Shown here: piece by piece, positions 44,754 through 52,832 of the stretch
How the letters are laid out: the number at the start of each line of letters is the position of its first letter
Numbering within the stretch: position 1 is the stretch's first letter
DNA from: Pseudomonadota bacterium
GTDB taxonomy: Bacteria > Pseudomonadota > Alphaproteobacteria > Sphingomonadales > Sphingomonadaceae
DNA: 64,000 bases
NCBI GenBank assembly: GCA_029779535.1
Contig: JAKPAG010000124.1
Span: forward strand, 62,001 to 126,000
Direction: 5' to 3'
Made by a program: the position numbers and the translations under genes
The notes under the pieces: generated by a model
Database searches by the model: none
What the model was told of the DNA's origin: nothing
The model's input: the letters and a program-made list of their open reading frames with translations, nothing else

Positions 44754-46514
44754 ATGACTGACGCCGCCGACATGGTGACGACTGCTGTGGACCAATTGGT
44801 CCCGACCCCCAATTTCGATGAGCTGCCGCGCCGCTTTTCCGATTTTGCCACTTTCGGCGAAGCGCTGGACTATGCCGCGCGAGGGCAGCGGGGGATGAAT
44901 TTCCACGATCCGCGCGGCAATCTCGCGCGGGCCTATCCGTTCAGCGAGCTGCGCCTGGACGCGCTGGCCATGGCCCGCCGCCTGGTCGCCCACGGCATCG
45001 CCAAGGGTGACCGCGTCGCGCTGGTCGCCGAAACCGGGCCGGAATTTGCCGCGCTGTTCTGCGGCGCGGTCTATGCCGGGGCCTGGCCGGTGCCGCTGCC
45101 GCTGCCGACCAGCTTCGGCGGCAAGGACAGCTATATCGACCAGCTGGCCGTGCAGCTGCAAAGCAGCGATCCCAAGGTGCTGTTCTATCCCGCCGAAATC
45201 GCGGAAATGGCCGGTGCCGCCGCGGCACGCCAGGGCTGCGAGGGGATCACCTGGCAGGACTTCGCGCAGACTGAACCGGCCGATTGCGCCCTGCCCGAAT
45301 CCAGCCCGGACGACATCTGCTACCTGCAGTATTCGAGCGGTTCGACCCGCTTTCCGCACGGCGTGGCGGTGACCCATGCGAGCCTGCTCAACAACCTGGC
45401 CGGCCACGGCGAAGGGATGGAATTGCAGCAGCTGGACCGCTGTATCAGCTGGCTGCCGTGGTATCACGACATGGGGCTGGTCGGCTGCTTCCTGTCGGTA
45501 ATCGCCAACCAGATCTCGGTCGATTACCTCAAGACCGAGGATTTCGCCCGCCGCCCGCTCGCCTGGCTCGACCTGATCAGCCGCAATCCGGGCAATTCGA
45601 TCTCGTACTCGCCCACCTTCGGCTATGACATCTGCGCGCGCCGCATTTCCAGCCAAAGCCACGTGGCCGACCGGTTCGACCTGTCGCGCTGGCGGATCGC
45701 CGGCAACGGCGCCGACATGATCCGCCCCGACGTGATGCAGGGCTTCGTCAATGCCTTTGCCGAAGCCGGGTTCAAGGCGCAGGCGTTCCTGCCCAGCTAC
45801 GGCCTGGCCGAAGCGACCCTGGCGGTCACCCTGATGCCGCCGGGCGAAGGAATCCGCGTCGAACTGGTCGAGGAAGAACGTCTGTCGGGCACCCCGCGCG
45901 ACCTGTCGCGCCCGGCCCGCTACCGCGCGATCGTCAACTGCGGCAAGGCGGTCAAGGACATGGCGCTGGAAATCCGCGGCGAAGGCGGTGAAGTGCTGCC
46001 CGATCATCACATCGGCAAGGTATGGTGCAAGGGGCCGTCGGTGATGGTCGGCTATTTCCGCGATCCCGAAGCGACCGATGCCTGCCTGGTCGATGGCTGG
46101 CTGGACACCGGCGACATGGGCTACATGGTTGATGGCTACCTGTTCATCGTCGGCCGCGCCAAGGACATGATCATCATCAACGGCAAGAACCACTGGCCCC
46201 AGGACATCGAATGGGCCGTGGAACAACTGCCGGGGTTCAACCACGGCGATATCGCTGCCTTCTCGATCGAGACCGAGAACGGCGAGGAAGCGCCCGCCGT
46301 GCTGGTCCACTGCCGCGTCTCCGATCCCACCGCGCGGATCGAACTGCGCGACATGATCCGCGACAAGGTGCGCTCGATCACGGGCATGAACTGCGTGGTC
46401 GAACTGGTTCCGCCGCGCACCCTGCCGCGCACCAGCTCTGGCAAACTGAGCCGCGCCAAGGCCAAGAAGATGTTCCTCTCGGGCGAGATCGAACCGCTCA
46501 AGCTGGCCGCCTGA
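44754..46514 (+). CDS. Fatty acyl-AMP ligase
   Basis: A 586-residue ANL-superfamily enzyme that adenylates fatty acids and transfers them to an acyl carrier protein, as in lipid and polyketide pathways. The P-loop reads YLQYSSGSTRFPHGVAVTHAS, with Arg-Phe-Pro-His in place of the usual Gly-x-Pro-Lys; later come SYGLAEATLAV, GWLDTGDMGYMVDGYLFIVGRAKDMIIINGKNHWPQDIE and SSGKLSRAKAKKMF. The characteristic absence of the CoA-ligase end and the FAAL-type insertion fit. No carrier protein or polyketide gene lies alongside. It starts divergent from recX. Confidence 0.9.
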   Translation: MTDAADMVTTAVDQLVPTPNFDELPRRFSDFATFGEALDYAARGQRGMNFHDPRGNLARAYPFSELRLDALAMARRLVAHGIAKGDRVALVAETGPEFAALFCGAVYAGAWPVPLPLPTSFGGKDSYIDQLAVQLQSSDPKVLFYPAEIAEMAGAAAARQGCEGITWQDFAQTEPADCALPESSPDDICYLQYSSGSTRFPHGVAVTHASLLNNLAGHGEGMELQQLDRCISWLPWYHDMGLVGCFLSVIANQISVDYLKTEDFARRPLAWLDLISRNPGNSISYSPTFGYDICARRISSQSHVADRFDLSRWRIAGNGADMIRPDVMQGFVNAFAEAGFKAQAFLPSYGLAEATLAVTLMPPGEGIRVELVEEERLSGTPRDLSRPARYRAIVNCGKAVKDMALEIRGEGGEVLPDHHIGKVWCKGPSVMVGYFRDPEATDACLVDGWLDTGDMGYMVDGYLFIVGRAKDMIIINGKNHWPQDIEWAVEQLPGFNHGDIAAFSIETENGEEAPAVLVHCRVSDPTARIELRDMIRDKVRSITGMNCVVELVPPRTLPRTSSGKLSRAKAKKMFLSGEIEPLKLAA

Positions 46515-46538
46515 ACCGCGCCGACCCGTTGAAACTGG

Positions 46539-46575
46539 CGTCCCGGTCACCCACGGCGGTGGCCGGGACGCTTTG
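46539..46575 (+). terminator. Intrinsic terminator after the fatty acyl-AMP ligase gene
   Basis: GCGTCCCGGTCACC and GGTGGCCGGGACGC form a 14-bp stem (one G-T wobble) with a 6-base loop, followed by TTT. It lies 25 bases after the stop codon. Confidence 0.8.
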
Positions 46576-46642
46576 CCTGGGCCTTTTCATCGGCTTGCGC
46601 AGCATCACGCTTGCGGCCCCTGTCTTATTTCGATAACACAGC

Positions 46643-46672
46643 TTGAACTCGATCGGGTCGCACACAACATAT
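46643..46672 (+). promoter_or_regulatory. Putative promoter of telA
   Basis: TTGAAC and ACATAT are 18 bases apart and lie about 32 bases before the ATG at 46704. The elements are recognisable but weak. Confidence 0.3.
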
Positions 46673-46703
46673 CCGCTCGGGAAGAAAGTACGGAATAGAC
46701 GCC

Positions 46704-47909
46704 ATGGCCAATACGCCTGATCAGACTGCCGCGCCCGCCATCACCCTGACCCCGCCCGAACCGGTGCCGGTGATCGCGCCTGAACAGGCCGTGGGGCTGG
46801 TGCCCGTATCGGACGAAAACAAGTCCAGGTTGCAGACCAAGGTCGACGCCTTCGTCAACGAACTGGTCGCGCAGGACGCCAATTCGCCCGAATTCGGCAA
46901 GCGGGTCGATCAGCTGACCAACATGGGCCGCAAGGAAATCGCCGCGGCCGCCGCGATGTCGAACCGCTTTCTCGACCGGCCGGTGCGGGCGATGGACAAG
47001 GATTCGGGCGTTGGCGCCAACCTGGCGGAACTGCGCAAGGTGGTGGAGGAACTGGACCCCGGCAAGAAGGGCCAGCTATCGACCGGGCGCAAGATCCTCG
47101 GCTTCATCCCGTTCGGCAACTCGGTGAAGCGCTATTTCCAGTCCTATGAAAGCGCGCAGGGACACATCCAGGGCATCCTCGGCCACCTCGCCTCGGGCAA
47201 GGACGAGCTGCTGATGGACAACGCCGCGATCGACGTGGAACGCCAGAAGCTGTGGGAAGCCATGGGCAACCTGGAGCAGATGATCCACATCAGCCGCACG
47301 CTGGATACCAAGCTGGAAGACAAGGCGAACGAGCTGGACGCGACCGACCCGGCCAAGGCCAAGGCGATCCGCGAAAGCGCGCTGTTCTATGTCCGCCAGC
47401 GCACCCAGGACCTGCTGACGCAGATGGCGGTGACCGTGCAGGGTTACCTGGCGCTGGACCTGGTCAAGAAGAACAACGTCGAACTGGTCAAGGGCGTGGA
47501 CCGCGCCAGCACCACCACCGTGGGCGCGCTGCGCACCGCGGTGACCGTGGCCCAGGCGATGTACAACCAGCGCCTGGTGCTGAGCCAGATCACTGCTCTG
47601 AACGACACCACCGCCGGGCTGATCGATTCCACCAGCCAGCTGCTGCGCGACCAGACCGGCAAGATCCACGAACAGGCCGCATCCAGCACGATCCCCGTGG
47701 AAACGCTGCAGCGCGCCTTCCAGAATATCTACGACACGATGGACAACATCGACACGTTCAAGGTCAAGGCGCTGGACAGCATGAAGCAGACGGTAACCAC
47801 GCTGACCGCCGAGGTGGAAAAGTCGCGCGGCTATATCGCCCGCGCCGAAGGCGCCGCCCAGGCAGCCAAGGCCGGCGATGCCCCCAGCCTGCTGAGCCTG
47901 GAGGGCTGA
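46704..47909 (+). CDS. Toxic anion resistance protein TelA family
   Basis: TelA/KlaA family protein of 401 residues. It has long helical stretches and family strings DENKSRLQTKVDAFVNELVAQD, ELRKVVEELDPGKKGQL and DLVKKNNVELVKGVDRASTTTVGALRTAVTVAQA. TelA proteins are linked to tellurite and other stress resistance, but the mechanism is unknown. Seven bases downstream begins the XpaC-like gene; an XpaC-TelA pair (xpaC-yaaN) is known in Bacillus subtilis, so the two probably act together. Confidence 0.9.
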   Translation: MANTPDQTAAPAITLTPPEPVPVIAPEQAVGLVPVSDENKSRLQTKVDAFVNELVAQDANSPEFGKRVDQLTNMGRKEIAAAAAMSNRFLDRPVRAMDKDSGVGANLAELRKVVEELDPGKKGQLSTGRKILGFIPFGNSVKRYFQSYESAQGHIQGILGHLASGKDELLMDNAAIDVERQKLWEAMGNLEQMIHISRTLDTKLEDKANELDATDPAKAKAIRESALFYVRQRTQDLLTQMAVTVQGYLALDLVKKNNVELVKGVDRASTTTVGALRTAVTVAQAMYNQRLVLSQITALNDTTAGLIDSTSQLLRDQTGKIHEQAASSTIPVETLQRAFQNIYDTMDNIDTFKVKALDSMKQTVTTLTAEVEKSRGYIARAEGAAQAAKAGDAPSLLSLEG

Positions 47910-47916
47910 CCCCCGC

Positions 47917-48660
47917 ATGGCCGGCGAAGCCAACCAGTCTGACCTGATCCTGCAGCAGGCGCGCCAGTCGCTGTCCAACCAGCGCGCCGGCGGGCGCCGC
48001 GCGGGTTCGATCGGCCGCCGCTCGGCCGCGCTCAAGCGGGAACATGCCTTCCGCAAGCTGGTGCGGGTGCTGCTGGCGGTGGCGGGCGTGATCTTTGCCG
48101 CAATGGTCGCCGGACTGGTGCTCGACGGGATCGGCTGGACCGGCGTGATCGTGACCATGCTGGCGATTGTGGTCGCGGCGGGGGTGTTCTCCTCCTTCCC
48201 CAGGCTGAAAGTGCCGACGCTTGAATCGCTGGGCCAGGGCGATACCCGCTCGCTGGTCGGGCGGACCGAGATGTGGCTGGAAAGCCAGCGCCCGGCGCTC
48301 CCCGCTCCGGCGGTGCAGCTGGTCGACCAGATCGGGCTGCAGCTGGACGCGCTGGGTCAGCAACTGGACGGGCTGGACGAGGCCGCACCCGCCGCACGCG
48401 AAGTGCGCAAGCTAGTGGGCGAGCACCTGCCCGGCCTGGTTTCCACCTATACCAGCATCCCGCGCCACCTGCGCGGCGAGGCCAGCGGCGGCGCCACGCC
48501 GGATCAGCGGCTGACCGAAAGCCTGGGCAAGATCAGCGGCGAAATTGACAGCGTCACCCGCCAGCTGGCCAGCGGGGCGATCGACAACCTGGCGATCCAG
48601 ACCCGCTACCTCGATTACAAGTACGGCAGCGCGCTGGACGACGCGGCCAAGGTGGACTGA
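47917..48660 (+). CDS. XpaC-like membrane protein paired with TelA
   Basis: A 247-residue protein with a basic N-terminus (GGRRAGSIGRRSAALKREHAFRKL), two membrane helices (about 45-70 and 74-90) and a long helical C-terminal half with LLDQLG-type coiled-coil sequence. Placement directly after telA and the two-helix layout suggest the XpaC family (named after X-phosphate hydrolysis in Bacillus), though the sequence is divergent. Alternatively it is a lineage-specific membrane anchor. It is separated from the next gene by 4 bases. Confidence 0.65.
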   Translation: MAGEANQSDLILQQARQSLSNQRAGGRRAGSIGRRSAALKREHAFRKLVRVLLAVAGVIFAAMVAGLVLDGIGWTGVIVTMLAIVVAAGVFSSFPRLKVPTLESLGQGDTRSLVGRTEMWLESQRPALPAPAVQLVDQIGLQLDALGQQLDGLDEAAPAAREVRKLVGEHLPGLVSTYTSIPRHLRGEASGGATPDQRLTESLGKISGEIDSVTRQLASGAIDNLAIQTRYLDYKYGSALDDAAKVD

Positions 48661-48664
48661 CCCG

Positions 48665-48964
48665 ATGGAACTGACATTTCCCCACAGCCTCGGCCGCGAG
48701 GAAGCCTGCCGCCGCCTGCGCGAGCATGAGGCCGAGATTGCCAATATTGCCCCCGGCATGGCCGAAGTGACCACCCATTGGCCCAGCGCCGAGCGGCTGG
48801 AACTGCAGGTTTCGGCGATGGGCAAACAGATCACCGGCGCGGTCGAGATCGGCGAAAGCAGCGTCAGCTTCAATTTCGACCTTCCTGCCGCGCTGTCGTT
48901 TGCCGCACCGATGATCAAGGCGGCGCTGGAACCCAAGGCGAGGAAGCTGCTGGGCCCGGCCTGA
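48665..48964 (+). CDS. Polyhydroxyalkanoic acid system family protein
   Basis: A 99-residue protein that fits the PHA-granule/region family: MELTFPHSLGREEACRRLREHEAEI, then LQVSAMGKQITGAVEIGESSVSFNFDLP and the C-terminal MIKAALEPKARKLLG. Homologues are found near PHA synthesis genes, but many genomes carry it elsewhere; no phaC is nearby. The track start at 48545 is an extension in the upstream gene; the ATG at 48665 lies 4 bases after the XpaC-like stop. Confidence 0.8.
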   Translation: MELTFPHSLGREEACRRLREHEAEIANIAPGMAEVTTHWPSAERLELQVSAMGKQITGAVEIGESSVSFNFDLPAALSFAAPMIKAALEPKARKLLGPA

Positions 48965-48973
48965 GGGCTGGCG

Positions 48974-49414
48974 CTAAAGCTCGCGCTCAAGCTCCAGATA
49001 GCCGCGCGGGATGCGCAGCTGCGCGGCGGCAACTCGGGTCTCGGCCAGAAACAGCAGCAGCGCCACCATCATCAGCGCCAGCGCCACCAGGAAGAAGCCC
49101 GCTGCCACCAGGGGCAGCTTGAACCCGGCAACCTCGTCCAGGAACAGCACGGCCACTGTCGTCCCGATGGCCAGGCCCGACAGCACCAGCAGGAAGATCG
49201 CGCGGGTGATCAGGTGGATGCGACGCGCAATCGCCCGCATTTCACGCACCACCTCGTCATGCTCCGGCCCTTTCGTCTCGACGTGGCGTTCCTGCAACTG
49301 GCGCGACCGGTCAACGATCCGGCCAAGGCGGGTGGACAGCAGGTTCATGATGTTGCCGATCGCCACCAGGACGAACACCGGAGCAAGCGCGAGCTGGATG
49401 GTCTGGGCGATCAT
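48974..49414 (-). CDS. DUF2721 domain-containing membrane protein
   Basis: A 146-residue membrane protein with DUF2721 features: an N-terminal helix (AQTIQLALAPVFVLVAIGNIMNLLSTRLGRIVDRSR) followed by an amphipathic stretch and two further helices (LITRAIFLLVLSGLAIG, LPLVAAGFFLVALALMMVAL). Function unknown. The track start is TTG; ATG 49414 is preferred. It converges with the PHA-system gene. Confidence 0.85.
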   Translation of the reverse strand: MIAQTIQLALAPVFVLVAIGNIMNLLSTRLGRIVDRSRQLQERHVETKGPEHDEVVREMRAIARRIHLITRAIFLLVLSGLAIGTTVAVLFLDEVAGFKLPLVAAGFFLVALALMMVALLLFLAETRVAAAQLRIPRGYLELEREL

Positions 49415-49486
49415 GCCCTTTGGTCTAGGCTCCAAGCGGGAACACTTTCAAGTATAACCGGTCGAAATCCAACGTCGGAGTTTACC

Positions 49487-50038
49487 ATGCTGCCACCCAC
49501 CGTCCGTCCTATCCTGATCGCGATTTTCGCGGGCGTTCTGCTGCAAGGCTGCGCGGCGCTGGGGCCAAAGCACCCGGTCGGCAACGCGGCGGTGCCGCAG
49601 CCGGCCAAGGCGGTCGAGCTCGATCGCTACCTGGGCCGCTGGTACGAAATGGCGCGCTACGAACAGAGCTTCCAGAAGGACTGCGAAGGGGTGACGGCCG
49701 ACTATGCCCGGCGCGAAGACGGCAAGATCAGCGTACTCAACGCCTGCCGCAAGCCCGATGGGCGCACCACCCAGGCCAAGGGCAAGGCCAAGGTGGTCGA
49801 CACAGTGACTGGCGCGAAGCTGAAGGTCAGCTTCTTTGGCCCGTTCTATGGCGATTACTGGGTGCTGGACCGGGCGGACGATTACAGCTGGTCGATCGTC
49901 GGCGAACCGTCAGGCCGCTACCTGTGGCTGCTGACGCGCGAGGCGGTGCCGGCCGCCGCCACGCGCGATGCGATCATCGCGCGGGCCAAGGCGCTGGGCT
50001 ATGATACCTCGATGCTGCGGATCACGCAGCAGCCCTGA
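49487..50038 (+). CDS. Lipocalin family lipoprotein (Blc-like)
   Basis: Outer-membrane lipocalin of 183 residues. It has a signal peptide with lipobox LLQGC and the lipocalin signature LDRYLGRWYEMARYEQSF (G-x-W motif), then KVSFFGPFYGDYWVLDRADDYSWSIVGEPSGRYLW. It binds lipids or hydrophobic compounds in the envelope. The true start at 49487 follows a CGGAG ribosome-binding site; the track start is upstream in the antisense DUF2721 gene. Confidence 0.9.
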   Translation: MLPPTVRPILIAIFAGVLLQGCAALGPKHPVGNAAVPQPAKAVELDRYLGRWYEMARYEQSFQKDCEGVTADYARREDGKISVLNACRKPDGRTTQAKGKAKVVDTVTGAKLKVSFFGPFYGDYWVLDRADDYSWSIVGEPSGRYLWLLTREAVPAAATRDAIIARAKALGYDTSMLRITQQP

Positions 50039-50039
50039 T

Positions 50040-50061
50040 CCAGCGGGTCAGCGCCCGCTGG
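50040..50061. terminator. Hairpin at the convergent lipocalin/acs ends
   Basis: CCAGCGGG-TCAGCG-CCCGCTGG, a perfect 8-bp stem, overlaps the acs stop codon and sits two bases after the lipocalin stop. No T-run is visible, so it may only partly terminate transcription. Confidence 0.4.
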
Positions 50062-51976
50062 TCAGCAGCACATCGACCACACCGGGATCCGCCAGCGTGC
50101 TGGTATCGCCCAGGTTCGACACATCGCCTTCCGCGATCTTGCGCAGGATGCGGCGCATGATCTTGCCCGACCGGGTCTTGGGCAGGCCCGGGGCGAAATG
50201 GATCACGTCGGGCGTGGCGATCGGACCGATTTCGTGGCGGACCCACTGCACCAGTTCCTTGCGGACGTCCTCGCTCGGCTCCTCGCCCGCGTTCAGCGTG
50301 ACATAGGCATAGATGCCCTGCCCCTTGATCTCGTGCGGCATCCCGACCACCGCGGCTTCGGCAACCTTGGCATGGGCGACCAGCGCGCTTTCGACCTCGG
50401 CCGTGCCCATGCGGTGGCCCGACACGTTGATCACGTCATCGACGCGGCCGGTGATCCAGTAATAGCCATCCGCGTCGCGCTTGCACCCGTCGCCGGTGAA
50501 ATACTTGCCGCGATAGGTGGTGAAATAGGTCTGGAAGAAGCGTTCGTGATCGCCCCAGACGGTGCGCATCTGCCCCGGCCAGCTTTGCGTGATGCACAGG
50601 TTGCCTTCGGTCGCCCCTTCCAGCACGTTGCCATCGCCATCGACGATCTGCGGCACCACCCCGAACATCGGGAAGCTGGCCGCGCCGGGCTTCAGCGCAT
50701 GGGCGCCGGGCAGCGGGGTCATCATGCAGGCGCCGGTTTCGGTCTGCCAATAGGTATCGACGATCGGGCAGCGTTCATCGCCGACCACGCGCCAGTACCA
50801 TTCCCAGGCTTCGGGGTTGATCGGCTCACCCACGCTGCCCAGCAGGCGCAGGCTCTTGCGGCTGGTCTTCTTGACCCATTCGTCGCCCTCGCGCATCAGC
50901 GCGCGCAGCGCGGTGGGCGCGCCATAGAAGATCTCGACGTTGTGGCGATCGACGATTTCCCAGAACCGGCTGTGGGTGGGATAATTCGGCACGCCTTCGA
51001 ACATCACCGTGGTCGCCCCGTTGGCGAGCGGACCGTAAACGACATAGGAGTGGCCCGTGACCCAGCCGATGTCGGCCGCGCACCAGTAGATTTCGCCGGG
51101 GCGGTAATCGAACACGTACTGGTGGGTCATCGCCGCCCAGGTCAGGTAACCGCCGGTGGTGTGCAGCACGCCCTTGGGCTTGCCGGTGGAACCCGAGGTG
51201 TAGAGAATGAACAGCGGGTCTTCCGCGCCCATTTCCTCGTAAGGGCAATCGTCGCTCACGCTGTCGCGCAGCTCGTGCCACCAGTGGTCGCGGCCCGGCT
51301 CCATCGTCACCGGGTTCGACACGTGGCGCACGGTCAGCACCGCCTTGACCGAAGGGCAATGCCCCAGCGCTTCATCGACATTGGCCTTCAGGGGCACCTG
51401 CTTGCCGCCGCGCATCCCGGCATCGGCGGTGATCACCAGGTTGCTGTCGCAATCCTGGATGCGCCCGGCCAGGGCTTCGGGGCTGAAGCCGCCGAACACG
51501 ATCGAATGGATCGCGCCGATCCGCGTGCAGGCCAGCATGGCCACCGCCGCTTCGGGGATCATCGGCATGTAGATGGTGATCCGGTCGCCCTTCTTCGCGC
51601 CAAGCTGCTTCAGCGCATTGGCCATCTTGCACACTTCGCCGTGCAACTGGCGATAGGTCAGCCGGCGCTGGTGTTCGCTGTCGTCCCCTTCCCAGATGAT
51701 CGCCACGCTGTCGCCGCGTTCCGCCAGGTGCCGGTCAAGGCAATTGGCCGACACGTTGAGCGTGCCATCGGAAAACCATTCAATCCCGAAGTCCGCCTCG
51801 TCATAGGAGCACTGGCTGAGCTTGGTCCACGGCTTGATCCAGTCGAGCCGGGCCGTCTCCTCGCGCCAGAACTGCTCCGGCGTTTCCAGCGCGGCGCGAT
51901 ACTTGCGGGCATAGACATCGGCGTTGATCAAGGCACGCTGGGCCCATTCGGCAGGGACGGGATGGGTGGTGGCCAT
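50048..51976 (-). CDS. acs: Acetate--CoA ligase
   Basis: AMP-forming acetyl-CoA synthetase, 642 residues, making acetyl-CoA from acetate for the glyoxylate shunt and lipid synthesis. Motifs: P-loop [67 protein letters not shown] and the acetylatable lysine in [14 protein letters not shown]. The start at 51976 ([11 protein letters not shown]) is used; the ORF track starts five codons earlier. It has its own upstream region of 125 bases. Confidence 0.97.
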   Translation of the reverse strand: MATTHPVPAEWAQRALINADVYARKYRAALETPEQFWREETARLDWIKPWTKLSQCSYDEADFGIEWFSDGTLNVSANCLDRHLAERGDSVAIIWEGDDSEHQRRLTYRQLHGEVCKMANALKQLGAKKGDRITIYMPMIPEAAVAMLACTRIGAIHSIVFGGFSPEALAGRIQDCDSNLVITADAGMRGGKQVPLKANVDEALGHCPSVKAVLTVRHVSNPVTMEPGRDHWWHELRDSVSDDCPYEEMGAEDPLFILYTSGSTGKPKGVLHTTGGYLTWAAMTHQYVFDYRPGEIYWCAADIGWVTGHSYVVYGPLANGATTVMFEGVPNYPTHSRFWEIVDRHNVEIFYGAPTALRALMREGDEWVKKTSRKSLRLLGSVGEPINPEAWEWYWRVVGDERCPIVDTYWQTETGACMMTPLPGAHALKPGAASFPMFGVVPQIVDGDGNVLEGATEGNLCITQSWPGQMRTVWGDHERFFQTYFTTYRGKYFTGDGCKRDADGYYWITGRVDDVINVSGHRMGTAEVESALVAHAKVAEAAVVGMPHEIKGQGIYAYVTLNAGEEPSEDVRKELVQWVRHEIGPIATPDVIHFAPGLPKTRSGKIMRRILRKIAEGDVSNLGDTSTLADPGVVDVLLTSGR

Positions 51977-52101
51977 TGCTCTCTCCAGCAAGATTCGGGT
52001 TTGATCGCAGGTAGGAGGCGGCAGGCGCGCGCGTCAATGCCGCGCGAGGCGGAAAGCCGCCGTGTGTCTCGATTGGGAGACGCGTGAAGGCACGCGCAGG
52101 G

Positions 52102-52827
52102 TCAGAAAAAGAACTTCTGCTGCCAATAGAAGGTCGCGGTCACCGGTTCGCCCGCCGCATTGGTCGCCGGCTTGAAGCGCAGCCGCTCCATCGCCAGCCG
52201 GCAGGCGGCGGCATCGGTATCGGGCAACCCGCTCGACTTGTAGATGCGGCAGGCGGTGGCCCGGCCCGATGGGGCAACGGTCAGCGCCAGGATCACCGCC
52301 TTGCCGATCCGTTGCTCGCGCCCGCCGGGGGGAACGGGAAAGTCGCGCGCGTTGTTGATCTGGCCGCCAATATGCTGAACCTTGCTGGCCGCACCGCCGC
52401 CCGCGCCATTGCCGCTGCCGCCTGCGCCGGGACCGCTGCCGGTTCCGCCCGCGCCGGTCCCGACCCCGGCCTGGGCGGCCCCGCTGTTGTTCGCAGCCCC
52501 CGAAGCGGCCGCGCGCGGGGCACGCGCCTTGGCCAGTTCGACCTTCGGCTTGGCCGCGTTCACTTCGCGCGCCACTGCCTTTCTGCCGGCATCGCCAGCC
52601 GCCCCGGCCTTGTCCGGCGCCTTGGGCGGTTCGGGCGGCGGCGGCGCGGTGATGGTGACGGTAAAGGTGGAGACGACGGTTTCGACCGCCTTGGTCGCGA
52701 AATCGGGCGCGAAGGCGCGGATCAGGCCCAGCACCACGATGACATGAAACAGCACGACCAGCACGGCAACGCCCACCCTGGTGCGCGGCGAACTGTCCGG
52801 TTCGGCCGCGCCTTCATGCTGGTCCAT
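52102..52827 (-). CDS. TonB-like energy transducer
   Basis: A 241-residue inner-membrane-anchored protein with an N-terminal helix (RTRVGVAVLVVLFHVIVVLGLIRAF), a Pro/Ala/Gly-rich periplasmic linker (APPPPEPPKAPDKAG, then GTGAGGTGSGPGAGGSGNGAGGG) and a C-terminal TonB domain (GKAVILALTVAPSGRATACRIYKSSGLPDTDAAACRLAMERLRFKPATN). It should couple the proton-motive force to TonB-dependent receptors. No exbB/exbD are adjacent in this window. It starts 5 bases downstream of the beta-CASP hydrolase gene in the same direction. Confidence 0.88.
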   Translation of the reverse strand: MDQHEGAAEPDSSPRTRVGVAVLVVLFHVIVVLGLIRAFAPDFATKAVETVVSTFTVTITAPPPPEPPKAPDKAGAAGDAGRKAVAREVNAAKPKVELAKARAPRAAASGAANNSGAAQAGVGTGAGGTGSGPGAGGSGNGAGGGAASKVQHIGGQINNARDFPVPPGGREQRIGKAVILALTVAPSGRATACRIYKSSGLPDTDAAACRLAMERLRFKPATNAAGEPVTATFYWQQKFFF

Positions 52828-52832
52828 CGCCG

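Noticed and set aside
44623-44754. N-terminal extension of recX in the ORF track
   Set aside because: It fills the divergent promoter region and has no RecX character; ATG 44622 fits.
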